The notes beneath the pieces are model-generated. The model ran no database searches, was not told where the DNA came from, and saw only the letters and a list, made by a program, of their open reading frames with translations. 40,715 bases of DNA, from contig JAGWGC010000004.1 of the NCBI GenBank assembly GCA_028867615.1, positions 1 to 40,715 on the forward strand, written 5' to 3'. Made by a program: the position numbers and the translations under genes. Positions 1 through 9,938 of this stretch are shown here, piece after piece (the stretch's first letter is position 1; every line of letters starts with the position of its first letter). The stretch comes from Nitrososphaerota archaeon. Its GTDB lineage: Archaea; Thermoproteota; Nitrososphaeria; Nitrososphaerales; Nitrosopumilaceae.

Positions 1-255
1 CTGTTAACCATTTACTTTGATCATTTGATCTAGGTTCTATTTGTACAAATTTATGTTCCTTCATAACTGAAATACCTAATTTTTCATGTAACATAAGATT
101 CTGAGTTATCATCTAGCAATGTAAGTCTTTTTTCAGTCAATAATAACAATTGGTCATATAACAATACCCAATCTTTGCCTCAGATCTACATGAATAATTT
201 ACAAACATGTTTTTCTAGACTTAATTTTATTAGTAAGTGAAAGACGTATGTCCCT

Positions 256-1209
256 ATGACTGAATCTTCGATGTGGGTAGAAAAATATCGTCCAACCAAG
301 ATCTCATCCATAATAAACCAAAAAGAAATAGTAGGTAGTTTACGATCTCTTTTGAAGAACACATCAGAGATGCCTCATCTGTTATTCTCGGGTTCTGCAG
401 GAGTTGGCAAGACTACTACTGCATTGTGTCTTGCAAGGGAGATTTTGGGAGAGTCATGGCATGAACATACTTTGGAATTGAATGCCTCTGATGAACGTGG
501 TATCAACATGGTAAGAGAAAGAGTAAAGAAATTTGCAAGATTCTCAGGTTTAGACACTAGTATTCCTTTCAAGCTTATAATTTTGGACGAAGCTGACGAG
601 ATGACCCCAGATGCCCAGACTGCTTTGAGAAGAATTATTGAAGATACTGCAAAGCATTGTAGATTCATCATGATTGCAAATAACATATCAAAAATTATCG
701 ATCCCCTTCAGAGCAGATGTGCCGTTTTCAAGTTTACAAGGATAACGGAAGAAGACATAGTCAGCCACTTGGAAGAAATTTGTAAAAAAGAGAAGGTAAA
801 GTATAACCAAGAAGGTTTGAAAACTTTGTATCAGTATTCAGAAGGAGATATGCGTCATTCCATAAACATGTTACAGGCTGCAGCAAGCATTGGAATGATA
901 AATGAGGACAATGTAAAAGCCTCTGCGGGGCTTTCCAAGACAAGTGATGTAAGTATCGTTTTGAAACTTGCACTGGGAGGAAAAATTTCAGAGGCCAGGA
1001 ACAAAATGATTGAACTTGTCAAAGTATATGGAATGTCAGAGTCAGACTTTTTGAAATATCTAAATGAAGAATGTTACAGAATCAAGACTGCACACTTGTC
1101 AGAGATGTTGGAGACAATAGCAAAATACGATTACAGGTTAATCATAGGAGCTAACCCAGAAATCCAGCTGTCGGCATTACTGGCAGAACTTGGAAATATA
1201 GAAAAATAA
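256..1209 (+). CDS. rfcS: Replication factor C small subunit (clamp loader)
   Basis: 317 aa; WVEKYRP, Walker A GSAGVGKTTT, LIILDEADEM, ELNASDERG and SRC motifs typical of archaeal RFC-S. Confidence 0.96.
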   Translation: MTESSMWVEKYRPTKISSIINQKEIVGSLRSLLKNTSEMPHLLFSGSAGVGKTTTALCLAREILGESWHEHTLELNASDERGINMVRERVKKFARFSGLDTSIPFKLIILDEADEMTPDAQTALRRIIEDTAKHCRFIMIANNISKIIDPLQSRCAVFKFTRITEEDIVSHLEEICKKEKVKYNQEGLKTLYQYSEGDMRHSINMLQAAASIGMINEDNVKASAGLSKTSDVSIVLKLALGGKISEARNKMIELVKVYGMSESDFLKYLNEECYRIKTAHLSEMLETIAKYDYRLIIGANPEIQLSALLAELGNIEK

Positions 1210-1440
1210 TAGCGCAGAGAGAGCAGATAAACATTTTGGTAACCCACAATGAATAATTTTTGTATTTAATTTAGCATCATTATTTTCAAAAATAATTTTT
1301 TAATTTTCATTCCTAGTATAGGTCTAGTGGAAATATAATCATATTGGAACAATTTTGGATCCAGTTTATTCATAAAATCATGGTGCGGGCCTGGGGGTTG
1401 CCGCCAGAACAATTGTAGTGGGCACCGTTCCAGATTTTTT

Positions 1441-2280
1441 TCATTTGAATTTCATCCTATAAAAAATGATTAAAGAAGTGATACTAGCTATTAACACAGG
1501 AATTGCAAACGGAAATTCAGGAACTTTTTCTTCTTGAAGTATTGCAATATCTATTGGTTGTGACCACAAAAATACCCTAGTACAGGTTCCATTTACATCA
1601 CCTAGTATTTCTCCAACTGCTGCCAACTTGTACGATCCTGGAATTATGGATGAAGCAAAATTAGTATTTGTACTGCGAAAAAATAACTCTTCATTTTCGA
1701 CTATGGATTTGGTAGGTTCTAATTTTAGAGAACCTATGTAATCAGCCATTTCCATAGACCCACCTTCCGAGAGAGAATGCGAACCAATTCCTTCAACTGT
1801 CGTACCATTTGGATATGTTAATTGATACCCCAGCGGAACTGTTGGAAATTGTGTAATGTCTACAGACTTGTTGCCTATGTTTGAGATTGCAGTTATAAAA
1901 TAATACCTTTCTCCCACTGTATAATTTACACTAAACAATTTGTGTAAAGGATAATCATATTCAACAGAATAGGGGGAAGCAATATTATTTTGAAAATCTG
2001 TCAAATTACTAATATTAATTGAAGTTACAAGTTTTGTACCATCATAGTCAATCATGGCAGTTCTAGTGAAATTTTGATTTATTCCTCGTACAACAACAAT
2101 ATTTGCATGATCAAGATACCCTACAACAGGATCTTTGCTTGGAAACTTATTGTATAATTTAGAACATGCATCAGAATGATCTTCTACAAATGCAGGTTTT
2201 ATCTCAAGATATTTTTCTGCAAATACTGTATGTGGCAATATAAAAAATACAATAAAGATACTCGATATTGTTTTTATCAT
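1441..2280 (-). CDS. Secreted protein with C-terminal PEF-type sorting/anchor segment
   Basis: N-terminal signal peptide MIKTISSIFIVFFILPHTVFA; C-terminus VPEFPFAIPVLIASITSLIIFYRMKFK. Confidence 0.8.
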   Translation of the reverse strand: MIKTISSIFIVFFILPHTVFAEKYLEIKPAFVEDHSDACSKLYNKFPSKDPVVGYLDHANIVVVRGINQNFTRTAMIDYDGTKLVTSINISNLTDFQNNIASPYSVEYDYPLHKLFSVNYTVGERYYFITAISNIGNKSVDITQFPTVPLGYQLTYPNGTTVEGIGSHSLSEGGSMEMADYIGSLKLEPTKSIVENEELFFRSTNTNFASSIIPGSYKLAAVGEILGDVNGTCTRVFLWSQPIDIAILQEEKVPEFPFAIPVLIASITSLIIFYRMKFK

Positions 2281-2484
2281 GAAATAAATAAAAAAGAAGG
2301 AGATTTATCTTATTGTCAGTGTTCCGTAATCTTGATCTATTCCCTGTATTGGACTATAGATGAGGTTGCCACCGGGATGATTTTGACAAGTTTTGCAGAA
2401 AAGTATTCAATAAAAACTGACAAAATCATGTGCTATAGTGATAGTAAACCTTTTAGAATCTTCTGAGGATACGAAGTATCAAAA

Positions 2485-3090
2485 GTGGAAAAAGAGAATC
2501 TGAACAATAAAGAGGACACCAAGCTGACATTAGAAGATTCTATTGAAATCTTGACCACTGATGACGAACGCTTGAAGATTATAGGTGAAGAAATATCAAA
2601 TGAAACGGGTATGGCAATTCTGTCTAAATTATTTGAAGGGGTCACAAATGTATCTGCAATCGCCTCTAGTCTTAACATATCAGTTCAGTTAGTAGCATGG
2701 CATATTGAAAGGCTGTCAAAAGTTGGTTTGATCAAGATCAACCGTATTGACATGAGTGACAAAAATAAAGAGATACGACATTACGAACCCAAAAAACTCG
2801 CTCTTATAATCATGCCATCGTCAGTTACAAAATCTCCAGTTCATCTTAATATTTTTAAAAATGCCTTAAAAAAAATTCATGATAAAATCCCTGTAATAAC
2901 TACTTTTGTTGGGAGCAGTATTGTAATTTATCTTACACAGAAAATTTTGAATTTAAATCAAATAAGTGTACAGATGAGCGATCCTGATGCAGTTCATTAT
3001 TTTTATGATACTCCAGACTTTGCAATATCCATTACAGGAGCAATAGCAGCTGCAACAATAGTGTGGTTCTTGAAACGACGGAAAAATTAA
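2485..3090 (+). CDS. Winged-helix transcriptional regulator with C-terminal transmembrane segments
   Basis: ISNETGMAILSKLFEGVTNVSAIASSLNISVQLVAWHIERLSKVGLIKI reads as an ArsR-like wHTH; hydrophobic C-terminal part; GTG start. Confidence 0.75.
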   Translation: MEKENLNNKEDTKLTLEDSIEILTTDDERLKIIGEEISNETGMAILSKLFEGVTNVSAIASSLNISVQLVAWHIERLSKVGLIKINRIDMSDKNKEIRHYEPKKLALIIMPSSVTKSPVHLNIFKNALKKIHDKIPVITTFVGSSIVIYLTQKILNLNQISVQMSDPDAVHYFYDTPDFAISITGAIAAATIVWFLKRRKN

Positions 3091-3130
3091 GTTACAATAT
3101 CAAAACAATATTTTAAAAAAGAAAGGGGGG

Positions 3131-4384
3131 TTAGTTACATGCAACAGGCTGATTTATCAAATGGCTCCATGTGGAGGTTGCACCATTTAGATAACCAGAT
3201 ATCACTGCATTTGTAACAGTAATGTTTTTGTTACAATCTTGGTCTTCATCATTCGCACTTTGCCAGCCTGTCCATACTCCATTTAGCTTCTCACTTGCAC
3301 CAGTAGCTTGAACTGTACTTGTAATGTCTGATGACCAAGTACTTGATGCAGCTGTATTAGCATTTTCGAAATAAGCTGAGTTTACTATTTCGTTGCCTTG
3401 TGCAACACTGCTACATGGTACACTACTTAGATGTGAAAGTAAAGAGGTTCCATATGACTCCTGTTCCTTATAGTTAGCACTTCCACTGCATAGGACTTCT
3501 GCGGTCAAGGTCTGACCATTCACCCATGCTGGAACACTGCCAGGATATCCAAATATGTGTGGAAATGAATTTCCATATGTGGAACTATCTGCGTACACAA
3601 TATTTTTGGAATCTACTTGAGGACTATCGTTACAGCTAGCAAGACAGCCTGCCGGTCCAATAATGTACCAACCTGTCTGCAAATAATTTACACCAGGAGT
3701 AGATGAAAATCTTTCATTGACAGATTGTTCCACAAACCCATCTAGGTGGCTCCATTGTCCGCTGAAGGACGGAGTAAGAAGATTTACAATTGATCCTTGA
3801 ATGGAGTTTCCTGAACCTAATATGTCAGTTTGTGCTGCAGCTGAGTACGAATGCTTGGCTCCTATAGCCTCTGCACTAGGAAGTAAATTCATTCCCTCTG
3901 CCTGTAAATTAGATTCTGGATCTATCGAATGGGCTAAACCAGTATTGCATACTGAGTTTATTGATGGAAAGTCAGAAGCAACGATCTTGTTTGTACTAAG
4001 ATCAATGTTTACAAGAGCATCCCATCCATTTACACATGTTTTTTGTGCTGCTACATTTGCTGGGAGATGAAGATGTAGTATCATGTTGGTCCAATGCGAT
4101 GTTGGAACAGTGGTGCCTACATAATCTTGCGTGACAAATTGCCATTTATCTGACCATGCCTTTATTCCAGGAACGGTCATTGCAATTGCCATGTATGCAT
4201 CCTTTTGGGATTGCTGTAGCTCAGGTGTGGGTGGGAAGTTTGGTCCAGGAATATTTTCTGATACAGCTGCTTGTGCAGTATGAGTCAGGACGTTGGCTTC
4301 TAGTGGAGATGTCATCAGTGCAAAAACTGCTAATGCAGCTAGTGCGGTATAGAAGATGTTTTTTCTAGTCATTGTCCAGTACAA
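3131..4384 (-). CDS. Secreted protein of unknown function
   Basis: 417 aa with signal peptide; segment LHLHLPANVAAQKTCVNGW...IDPESN resembles IHLYLPSNIGKHECENGSYGF...VDPESN of the array protein at 29066. Confidence 0.7.
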   Translation of the reverse strand: MYWTMTRKNIFYTALAALAVFALMTSPLEANVLTHTAQAAVSENIPGPNFPPTPELQQSQKDAYMAIAMTVPGIKAWSDKWQFVTQDYVGTTVPTSHWTNMILHLHLPANVAAQKTCVNGWDALVNIDLSTNKIVASDFPSINSVCNTGLAHSIDPESNLQAEGMNLLPSAEAIGAKHSYSAAAQTDILGSGNSIQGSIVNLLTPSFSGQWSHLDGFVEQSVNERFSSTPGVNYLQTGWYIIGPAGCLASCNDSPQVDSKNIVYADSSTYGNSFPHIFGYPGSVPAWVNGQTLTAEVLCSGSANYKEQESYGTSLLSHLSSVPCSSVAQGNEIVNSAYFENANTAASSTWSSDITSTVQATGASEKLNGVWTGWQSANDEDQDCNKNITVTNAVISGYLNGATSTWSHLINQPVACN

Positions 4385-4658
4385 CGGAGTAATTAATGAT
4401 AAGTTTTAATCAAATTGAAATTTGACTTAAAATGTTTATGCAAAATTCACAATACAGAGAAAACATTGTAAGAAATTAGTAAAAACCCATTAAATCAAAA
4501 ACAATTACATAAAGTCTAGAAATGCAGATTTACATCATGTAGCAATAATGCGAAAAGATCACTTGAAGATCAACAACAAAATTATCTTCCTAATAAATTG
4601 TTAAGTTAAATTTGAATTTCATCAAAACCTATAAAGTGATTTTAAAATTGAGTATGAT

Positions 4659-4943
4659 ATGTCAAGGCAGACATACAGAAACGAACTTAAGATAATTTCA
4701 GAGATCTTGGAATCAGTCACGGAATCTGGCTCCAACGGTAGATACATCACTGAAATAGTCAGGGATGCAAACCTCTCCTACAGCATGGCGCTGGAGAAAC
4801 TAAAGAAGTTGGTTGATGGTGGCCTGGTCAAGACTGCGCAGGGGGAGAAGAGCAGGGTCTATGTAGCCACCGAACAAGGCATCAAGTTTTATCGAGAACT
4901 TGGGAATTTTGAAGAACTTACATCATGTCTTAGAGTTACATAA
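4659..4943 (+). CDS. Small winged-helix DNA-binding protein
   Basis: 94 aa; ISEILESV...ITEIVRDANLSYSMALEKLKKLVDGGLVK...YVATEQGIKFY wHTH pattern. Confidence 0.75.
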   Translation: MSRQTYRNELKIISEILESVTESGSNGRYITEIVRDANLSYSMALEKLKKLVDGGLVKTAQGEKSRVYVATEQGIKFYRELGNFEELTSCLRVT

Positions 4944-5315
4944 ATAGACTCTCTTCCAAGCTATTGGAACTTCATTCATGTACAATAGTTTCTTAATTGG
5001 TTTGAAATATCGACTAAAAAAATTAGGACTGAGATAATCTTTGTCAGTTGACTGCAGTTCAGTTCTGTCTCTCATCTTCTTAGATATTGACAAAAGTACA
5101 CCCATGGCCCAGGCTGGATCATTCTTTGATTTATTTACAAATTGAGATGCTCTTTCCTCAAATGTTCCTGTCAAAATATCTTCCAGGACGTCACAAAGTA
5201 TTCTTCTCAATGTCCTGGTGTACTTTTCCTTGGTAACCGGAGATTTTATTCCCTGATAGAATAATTGCAGGGATTCCTCACTAATACTTTGAATGTCTTC
5301 CTTTCTTAGTTTCAA
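4923..5315 (-). pseudogene. Tyrosine recombinase/integrase N-terminal fragment
   Basis: 130 aa with core-binding-like SPVTKEKYTRTLRRIL...SPNFFSRYFKPIKKLLYMNEVPIAWKRVY, no catalytic domain; 3' end overlaps the neighbouring wHTH gene. Confidence 0.6.
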
Positions 5316-5507
5316 GACATATTTCCATGCCTAGTGGAACCATAAAAAGAAGATTATACTGGTGGGCCCTTTTGAACTCGTCATTTTACTATTTAAAAAA
5401 ATCTACGGGCCCGGGGGGATCTTAAACAATAATGTCCGTGATTATAATTCCCACATAGTATACACAACACAAAGATTTATCTTTTTTCTTTTTCAAAGAT
5501 TTAGAGT

Positions 5508-5723
5508 TTATTTTTTTCTGCGTGAATTTATCAAAAATATAATTGCCATTACAAAAAAAGATGTTGTGAGTATTAAAAGAAAATAAGCACGAAAGTAATC
5601 AAATGGCAATGGTAAACCGGGCAGACCTGTGTGCGATGCAAAAATTGGAAAGCATCCATATGTCACGGCTAGCGATATTCCGCCAAAGATGAAAAGAACA
5701 ATTGAAAGATGTAGAGTTTTCAT
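5508..5723 (-). CDS. Small membrane protein of the MKTLHL-tag array
   Basis: 71 aa MKTLHLSIVLFIFGG..., two hydrophobic segments; tag atgaaaactctacatctt. Confidence 0.7.
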   Translation of the reverse strand: MKTLHLSIVLFIFGGISLAVTYGCFPIFASHTGLPGLPLPFDYFRAYFLLILTTSFFVMAIIFLINSRRKK

Positions 5724-5739
5724 TTTGAATCTATTGTGT

Positions 5740-6813
5740 CTATTTCTCTATCGATACTTGCTCTATATCTGACAGTTTTGTACCATTAAAGAAAATATCA
5801 AGCATAGATTTCATTCCTTGATCAAAAGGCATCATAGAATTGAAGATTACATGATACTTGTTTTGATAAAACTCAAAAGCGTAAAGATCCAAGTGGTTTT
5901 TCTTATCACTAGTGTATGCATTATACGAATAAACAGTATTATTTCCAAACTGCCAAGCTTGTGCAAATTTTATCATGCCGTGATAACTGGAATAATCTGT
6001 TGACAACCCTGTGCAGTTGCAATATGAAATATCAATGCTTGGAGTGAATAAAGTTGGTTTGTCCAGAGTGTATCTGAAATGTACTTTATTTACATCATAT
6101 GATATATCAATTAGGAATGATCCGTCTTCGAGAAATAACGGTATAGAAATTGGGATTTTTGACTGGCTCTTGTATTTTTCTAATAAAAGTCTGGAAGAAT
6201 TCAATACTTGATCTTTTGATAAATGCCTACCATCACCTACCAAACCATTCTCATTTACAGTCCATGTGGGAGTTTTTACATAGATGTATCCAGCATCATC
6301 AGCACCTAGGTCAAGTTGCGGTAATGCGTTTTCTACTGGCTTGGCCAGTATCTTTATACCGAAAAAGTATGATGCACCATCAATTATCCTATACTCCTCA
6401 AAATGACACGGATCTTCAATTCGTTGCCTTTCATATTGTGGCCAGTATTTTACCAAGCAGTGTGAATCTAAGTCAACCATACTATATGCTCTATATGATG
6501 AGATGTCATCTCTATCCCCACCAAGCCACGAAGGCAGCCGTATCAAAAGAAATCTTTGGTATGCATTTGCACTGTCACTATAATTGTATGAGCTTGGATA
6601 CATGAAATATCCAAAGCCATTTGGCTTCATGTCTGATACTTTGACATATCCAGTAGATGAATCTGTAAAAGCAGAAGGATAAAGGTAAATCCTGTCATTT
6701 TGTTTTGATATTGCTGAAGGAGAAGTCAATACAATTATGCCATACACTACAATGGCAAAAACAACTATTGAAATCATAAAAATGGAGAATTTTGAAATGT
6801 GTAGAGTTTTCAT
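5740..6813 (-). CDS. Secreted MKTLHI-tag protein, unknown function
   Basis: 357 aa; tag start followed by signal-anchor; ATGA overlap with the upstream gene at 6810-6813. Confidence 0.75.
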   Translation of the reverse strand: MKTLHISKFSIFMISIVVFAIVVYGIIVLTSPSAISKQNDRIYLYPSAFTDSSTGYVKVSDMKPNGFGYFMYPSSYNYSDSANAYQRFLLIRLPSWLGGDRDDISSYRAYSMVDLDSHCLVKYWPQYERQRIEDPCHFEEYRIIDGASYFFGIKILAKPVENALPQLDLGADDAGYIYVKTPTWTVNENGLVGDGRHLSKDQVLNSSRLLLEKYKSQSKIPISIPLFLEDGSFLIDISYDVNKVHFRYTLDKPTLFTPSIDISYCNCTGLSTDYSSYHGMIKFAQAWQFGNNTVYSYNAYTSDKKNHLDLYAFEFYQNKYHVIFNSMMPFDQGMKSMLDIFFNGTKLSDIEQVSIEK

Positions 6814-7361
6814 GGTACCACCTGGACATATTTAGTGGATGCATTTGCCAAGGGTGAACCAAATAATGTTCTCCATGCAAATGCAGTAAGAGTATAATTT
6901 CCAGGAACCGTCGGCGTCCAGCTAACGGCACATTGCGAAAAAGATTGTTTTGGAGTGAACATTCCTTGTCCCCATCCAATATGATACCCCAAACCTGTTG
7001 AATTAGACACCTGTACAATACAATAGTAATAGATGAGAGGTTGTGTATTTTCCATCTTTGTAATGTTGGCTACAACCTGGTAAGGCTGATTCACTTTAAC
7101 TATATTTATTGGATAGGTGTCAATTGGTCCTGCTACATACACGTTAGTTTGTACTGCAAAAGGTAAGAGAGTGTAATTTTTAGGAATATTTCCAAACAAG
7201 TCTTGATAATTAGTCAGATTTGCAGATAGATTTTGATTAGTTTGATCAAGGATTTTTGTTTGAGATTGTAATGTTAGAATTTGAAAAAGCATAACAGATA
7301 TGATTGCTATTGATACCATAATTACACCAATTACAAGTATTAAGAGATGCAGAGTTTTCAT
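6810..7361 (-). CDS. Secreted/membrane-anchored MKTLHL-tag protein with Ig-like C-terminal part
   Basis: 183 aa MKTLHLLILVIGVIMVSIA...; SWTPTVPGNYTLTAFAW resembles archaeal secreted beta-sandwich segments. Confidence 0.7.
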   Translation of the reverse strand: MKTLHLLILVIGVIMVSIAIISVMLFQILTLQSQTKILDQTNQNLSANLTNYQDLFGNIPKNYTLLPFAVQTNVYVAGPIDTYPINIVKVNQPYQVVANITKMENTQPLIYYYCIVQVSNSTGLGYHIGWGQGMFTPKQSFSQCAVSWTPTVPGNYTLTAFAWRTLFGSPLANASTKYVQVVP

Positions 7362-7368
7362 TTTACAT

Positions 7369-8478
7369 CTAGTATCCTTGGTTTTCTGTAAACGGTTTAG
7401 GAATCATCTGTATAGTTTTTGTTCCGTTCTGAAATAATATAGTAAACATTCTGTTTGTAGGCGTTAGATGTTCATGATAATCAATTTTGTTTCCATCAGA
7501 CGTTGCGTTAAATGAAGCATAATCACCAATTTTTGGGCTATCAATAAGACCTCTAGGAACAAACAGAGTCATCTTGCTGTCACCTGTAGTTTCAAGTGAC
7601 AATGTCAACCCATGAGTTGTCAAATCAGACGCAATGTTGTTAATTTTACTTCCTATCGAATAATACGTTATTGTAGAATTGGTATTGTATAGTGATACAG
7701 TCTGCAATGGAACTCCCCAACCCCTATCTACAAGTTTAGACGCAGAAGACAAGGTCACGCATGCAGGATTATCTTGCAGATACTCATTTGTAGGGTCAGA
7801 TTTTTTTATTATCACTACCGAGCCTGCTTTGCAGTTTAGATCTTTAGCATCAATCCCGTACTGGGCTTGTCTTGACGGTGACAACAGAGTTGTTTTGACT
7901 GGAAATTCATGAATTATGTTTGCTTCTTTGAAGATCCATTTTCCATCAACTTGTTGCCAAGTTCTGGTATCACCATAATCATCGCTTAGACTAGGTGTAG
8001 AATATTTGTAAAGTGTTTTTCCAGCAAAAGGTTGTACAGAATATGAAAATATTATAGTAGCGTTATCATGTCTTGGTGCATCATTACCTAGACTACCACC
8101 AACCCCAGTACGAGTAGTAAGCCTGTCATGAATTACAATATAACAGTGCTCATTTGAACCGAGTGTTATTTGTGGATAGCCACCTTCTCCACTACCATCT
8201 TTGATATCGACATCATTTATCAACATGGTCTCATTTTTTGTGTTGTACAATTCTAACCAACCAATAGCCCAAGGTCCTATGGAACCATTGTTATCAACAC
8301 AGGATTTTACGCCATCAGCATAAAATGAAATAGGTCCCCACAACTCAACTTGGGTTACAATGATTGGAGGTACACCCGTATCTAGAATAATTGTGGTATC
8401 AGCGCTGGCTAGATGAATTTGCACACAAGTAAACAGAGCTATCAGAATCAAAGTTATCGAAAGGTGTAGAGTTTTCAT
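7369..8478 (-). CDS. Secreted MKTLHL-tag protein with divergent RGW-type Cys module
   Basis: 369 aa; signal peptide; LSPSRQAQYGIDAKDLNCKAGSVVIIKK...NPACV...KLVDRGWGVP. Confidence 0.75.
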   Translation of the reverse strand: MKTLHLSITLILIALFTCVQIHLASADTTIILDTGVPPIIVTQVELWGPISFYADGVKSCVDNNGSIGPWAIGWLELYNTKNETMLINDVDIKDGSGEGGYPQITLGSNEHCYIVIHDRLTTRTGVGGSLGNDAPRHDNATIIFSYSVQPFAGKTLYKYSTPSLSDDYGDTRTWQQVDGKWIFKEANIIHEFPVKTTLLSPSRQAQYGIDAKDLNCKAGSVVIIKKSDPTNEYLQDNPACVTLSSASKLVDRGWGVPLQTVSLYNTNSTITYYSIGSKINNIASDLTTHGLTLSLETTGDSKMTLFVPRGLIDSPKIGDYASFNATSDGNKIDYHEHLTPTNRMFTILFQNGTKTIQMIPKPFTENQGY

Positions 8479-8482
8479 TTGA

Positions 8483-9937
8483 TCATATCATCTGCGCTCC
8501 AATGATTTCTATCATATGAGTTCCATTTGTAAATGGAATTGATATAGTTCTGTCAATTGTAGTAGCATTGATTTCTTGAAAGATAGACTCCTGACCGTTT
8601 ACCAATACATAGAACTTGTCATCATTACCAGTTGGTAGTTTTGCATCAATCATTGCCCTAGGCAATGTTACTGTCAATGTTCCATTACTTGGTGCTTTCA
8701 ATGACAATACAAGGGATTTTGATGGCGTATCCATTTTTGCGTCAAGAATTTTTCCATTTCCTATCACGTCATAATTTATTGTAAAATTGGTATTGGCCAC
8801 ATTGATGTACATTGGAGTAACCCCAGTATCATAGAGGGATGTTTTTGGATACTGTGTAACATCAAATCTCTTTTCAGTCATGTTTGAGGCATATCCTACA
8901 TGTACGGTATACGTTCCAGATTGGTTGAGATAAAATGGTCCTCCCAAGTCTCCCATGGTGTATTTATCGTCAATCTGACTCATAGTAGAAGGACATGAGG
9001 TCCATGTTGTCTTACCCTGCCACACTATGACACCATCACGGATTACAAGAACGGATGGAAAATCACAATGACCATAGCCTTTCACATTTATTCCAAAATT
9101 TACTGGGTCGCCAATGACATATGTTGAATTCAGACCATTTATTGTGATGTCTAGATTTTCCTGCGGAATTGAGGTGTCTACTCTTACTAGCCTCAAAATT
9201 GCAAGATCATCAGGATTGGTACAGGACTCACTGACACTTGGAGGGTATACGCATACGCGCGAATTGTGAATTACCGCGTAATGGTCTACTCCATTAACTG
9301 TAACTTTTTCGGTATAGATGTTGGCACCCAGTTTCTGGGCCGTAAAATTTGGATTGTTCGGGCATGGTAATCTAAATACTTCACATGGGCCTGGAATGGT
9401 ACTGCTTGTATTGAGAGAAACCACGTTGGTCGCATTTTCTGCAGACTGTGGCAACACCAAGACCCAGCCATAAAGCCATGGGTGTGGTTCTGTATCATAC
9501 TGAAATTCACCAATATTTGTGAAGGTAAAGTTGAATGACTTGCCTGGCAAAAGCATTCCACCATGTATAGAGTGTGTTGCATTCCAGAAGAGTGGATCGT
9601 CATGGTTTTCAGCCATTATGGTATTTGCCTCAGTTTTGTCGTCGTTTGTCCATTGAACGGTGTTGTTTGCTCCAAGAACAGCTATTAGATATCGTGGTTC
9701 ATAATTTTTGCCAGAATTTGGATCAGCAGAACCATCTGGAATTATGATCTTAGAAATACTTGTAGGTATGCTAGTCTGATTTGTTTGGTTTTGGGATTGA
9801 CTTTGATTTGATCGTACAAAGCCAACAATATCTACAGAAGGAGGATGAATAATGGGGTTGAAAATTATGTATGTGCTCACAATAACTAACGACACAATTG
9901 CTACTATTGTGATTATTGTAAGATGTAGAGTTTTCAT
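8483..9937 (-). CDS. Secreted MKTLHL-tag protein with cupredoxin-like N-terminal domain and beta-sandwich C-terminus
   Basis: 484 aa; LGANNTVQWTNDDKTEANTI...GEFQYDTEPHPWLYGWVLVLP cupredoxin-like but lacking the ligand Cys; LPRAMIDAK...TNGTHMIEI. Confidence 0.75.
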   Translation of the reverse strand: MKTLHLTIITIVAIVSLVIVSTYIIFNPIIHPPSVDIVGFVRSNQSQSQNQTNQTSIPTSISKIIIPDGSADPNSGKNYEPRYLIAVLGANNTVQWTNDDKTEANTIMAENHDDPLFWNATHSIHGGMLLPGKSFNFTFTNIGEFQYDTEPHPWLYGWVLVLPQSAENATNVVSLNTSSTIPGPCEVFRLPCPNNPNFTAQKLGANIYTEKVTVNGVDHYAVIHNSRVCVYPPSVSESCTNPDDLAILRLVRVDTSIPQENLDITINGLNSTYVIGDPVNFGINVKGYGHCDFPSVLVIRDGVIVWQGKTTWTSCPSTMSQIDDKYTMGDLGGPFYLNQSGTYTVHVGYASNMTEKRFDVTQYPKTSLYDTGVTPMYINVANTNFTINYDVIGNGKILDAKMDTPSKSLVLSLKAPSNGTLTVTLPRAMIDAKLPTGNDDKFYVLVNGQESIFQEINATTIDRTISIPFTNGTHMIEIIGAQMI

Positions 9938-9938
9938 T

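Noticed and set aside
375-686. 103-aa minus-strand ORF inside rfcS
   Set aside because: Antisense to a well-supported conserved gene; spurious.
5362-5586. 74-aa plus ORF
   Set aside because: Overlaps an intergenic GC blip and the antisense of a tagged gene; Phe/Lys-rich product typical of AT-rich noise.
9286-9603. 105-aa minus ORF and other alternative-frame ORFs inside array genes (e.g. 6695-7018, 21491-21760)
   Set aside because: Same-strand frame-shifted or antisense reads of better-supported secreted protein genes; low-complexity His/Ser-rich products.
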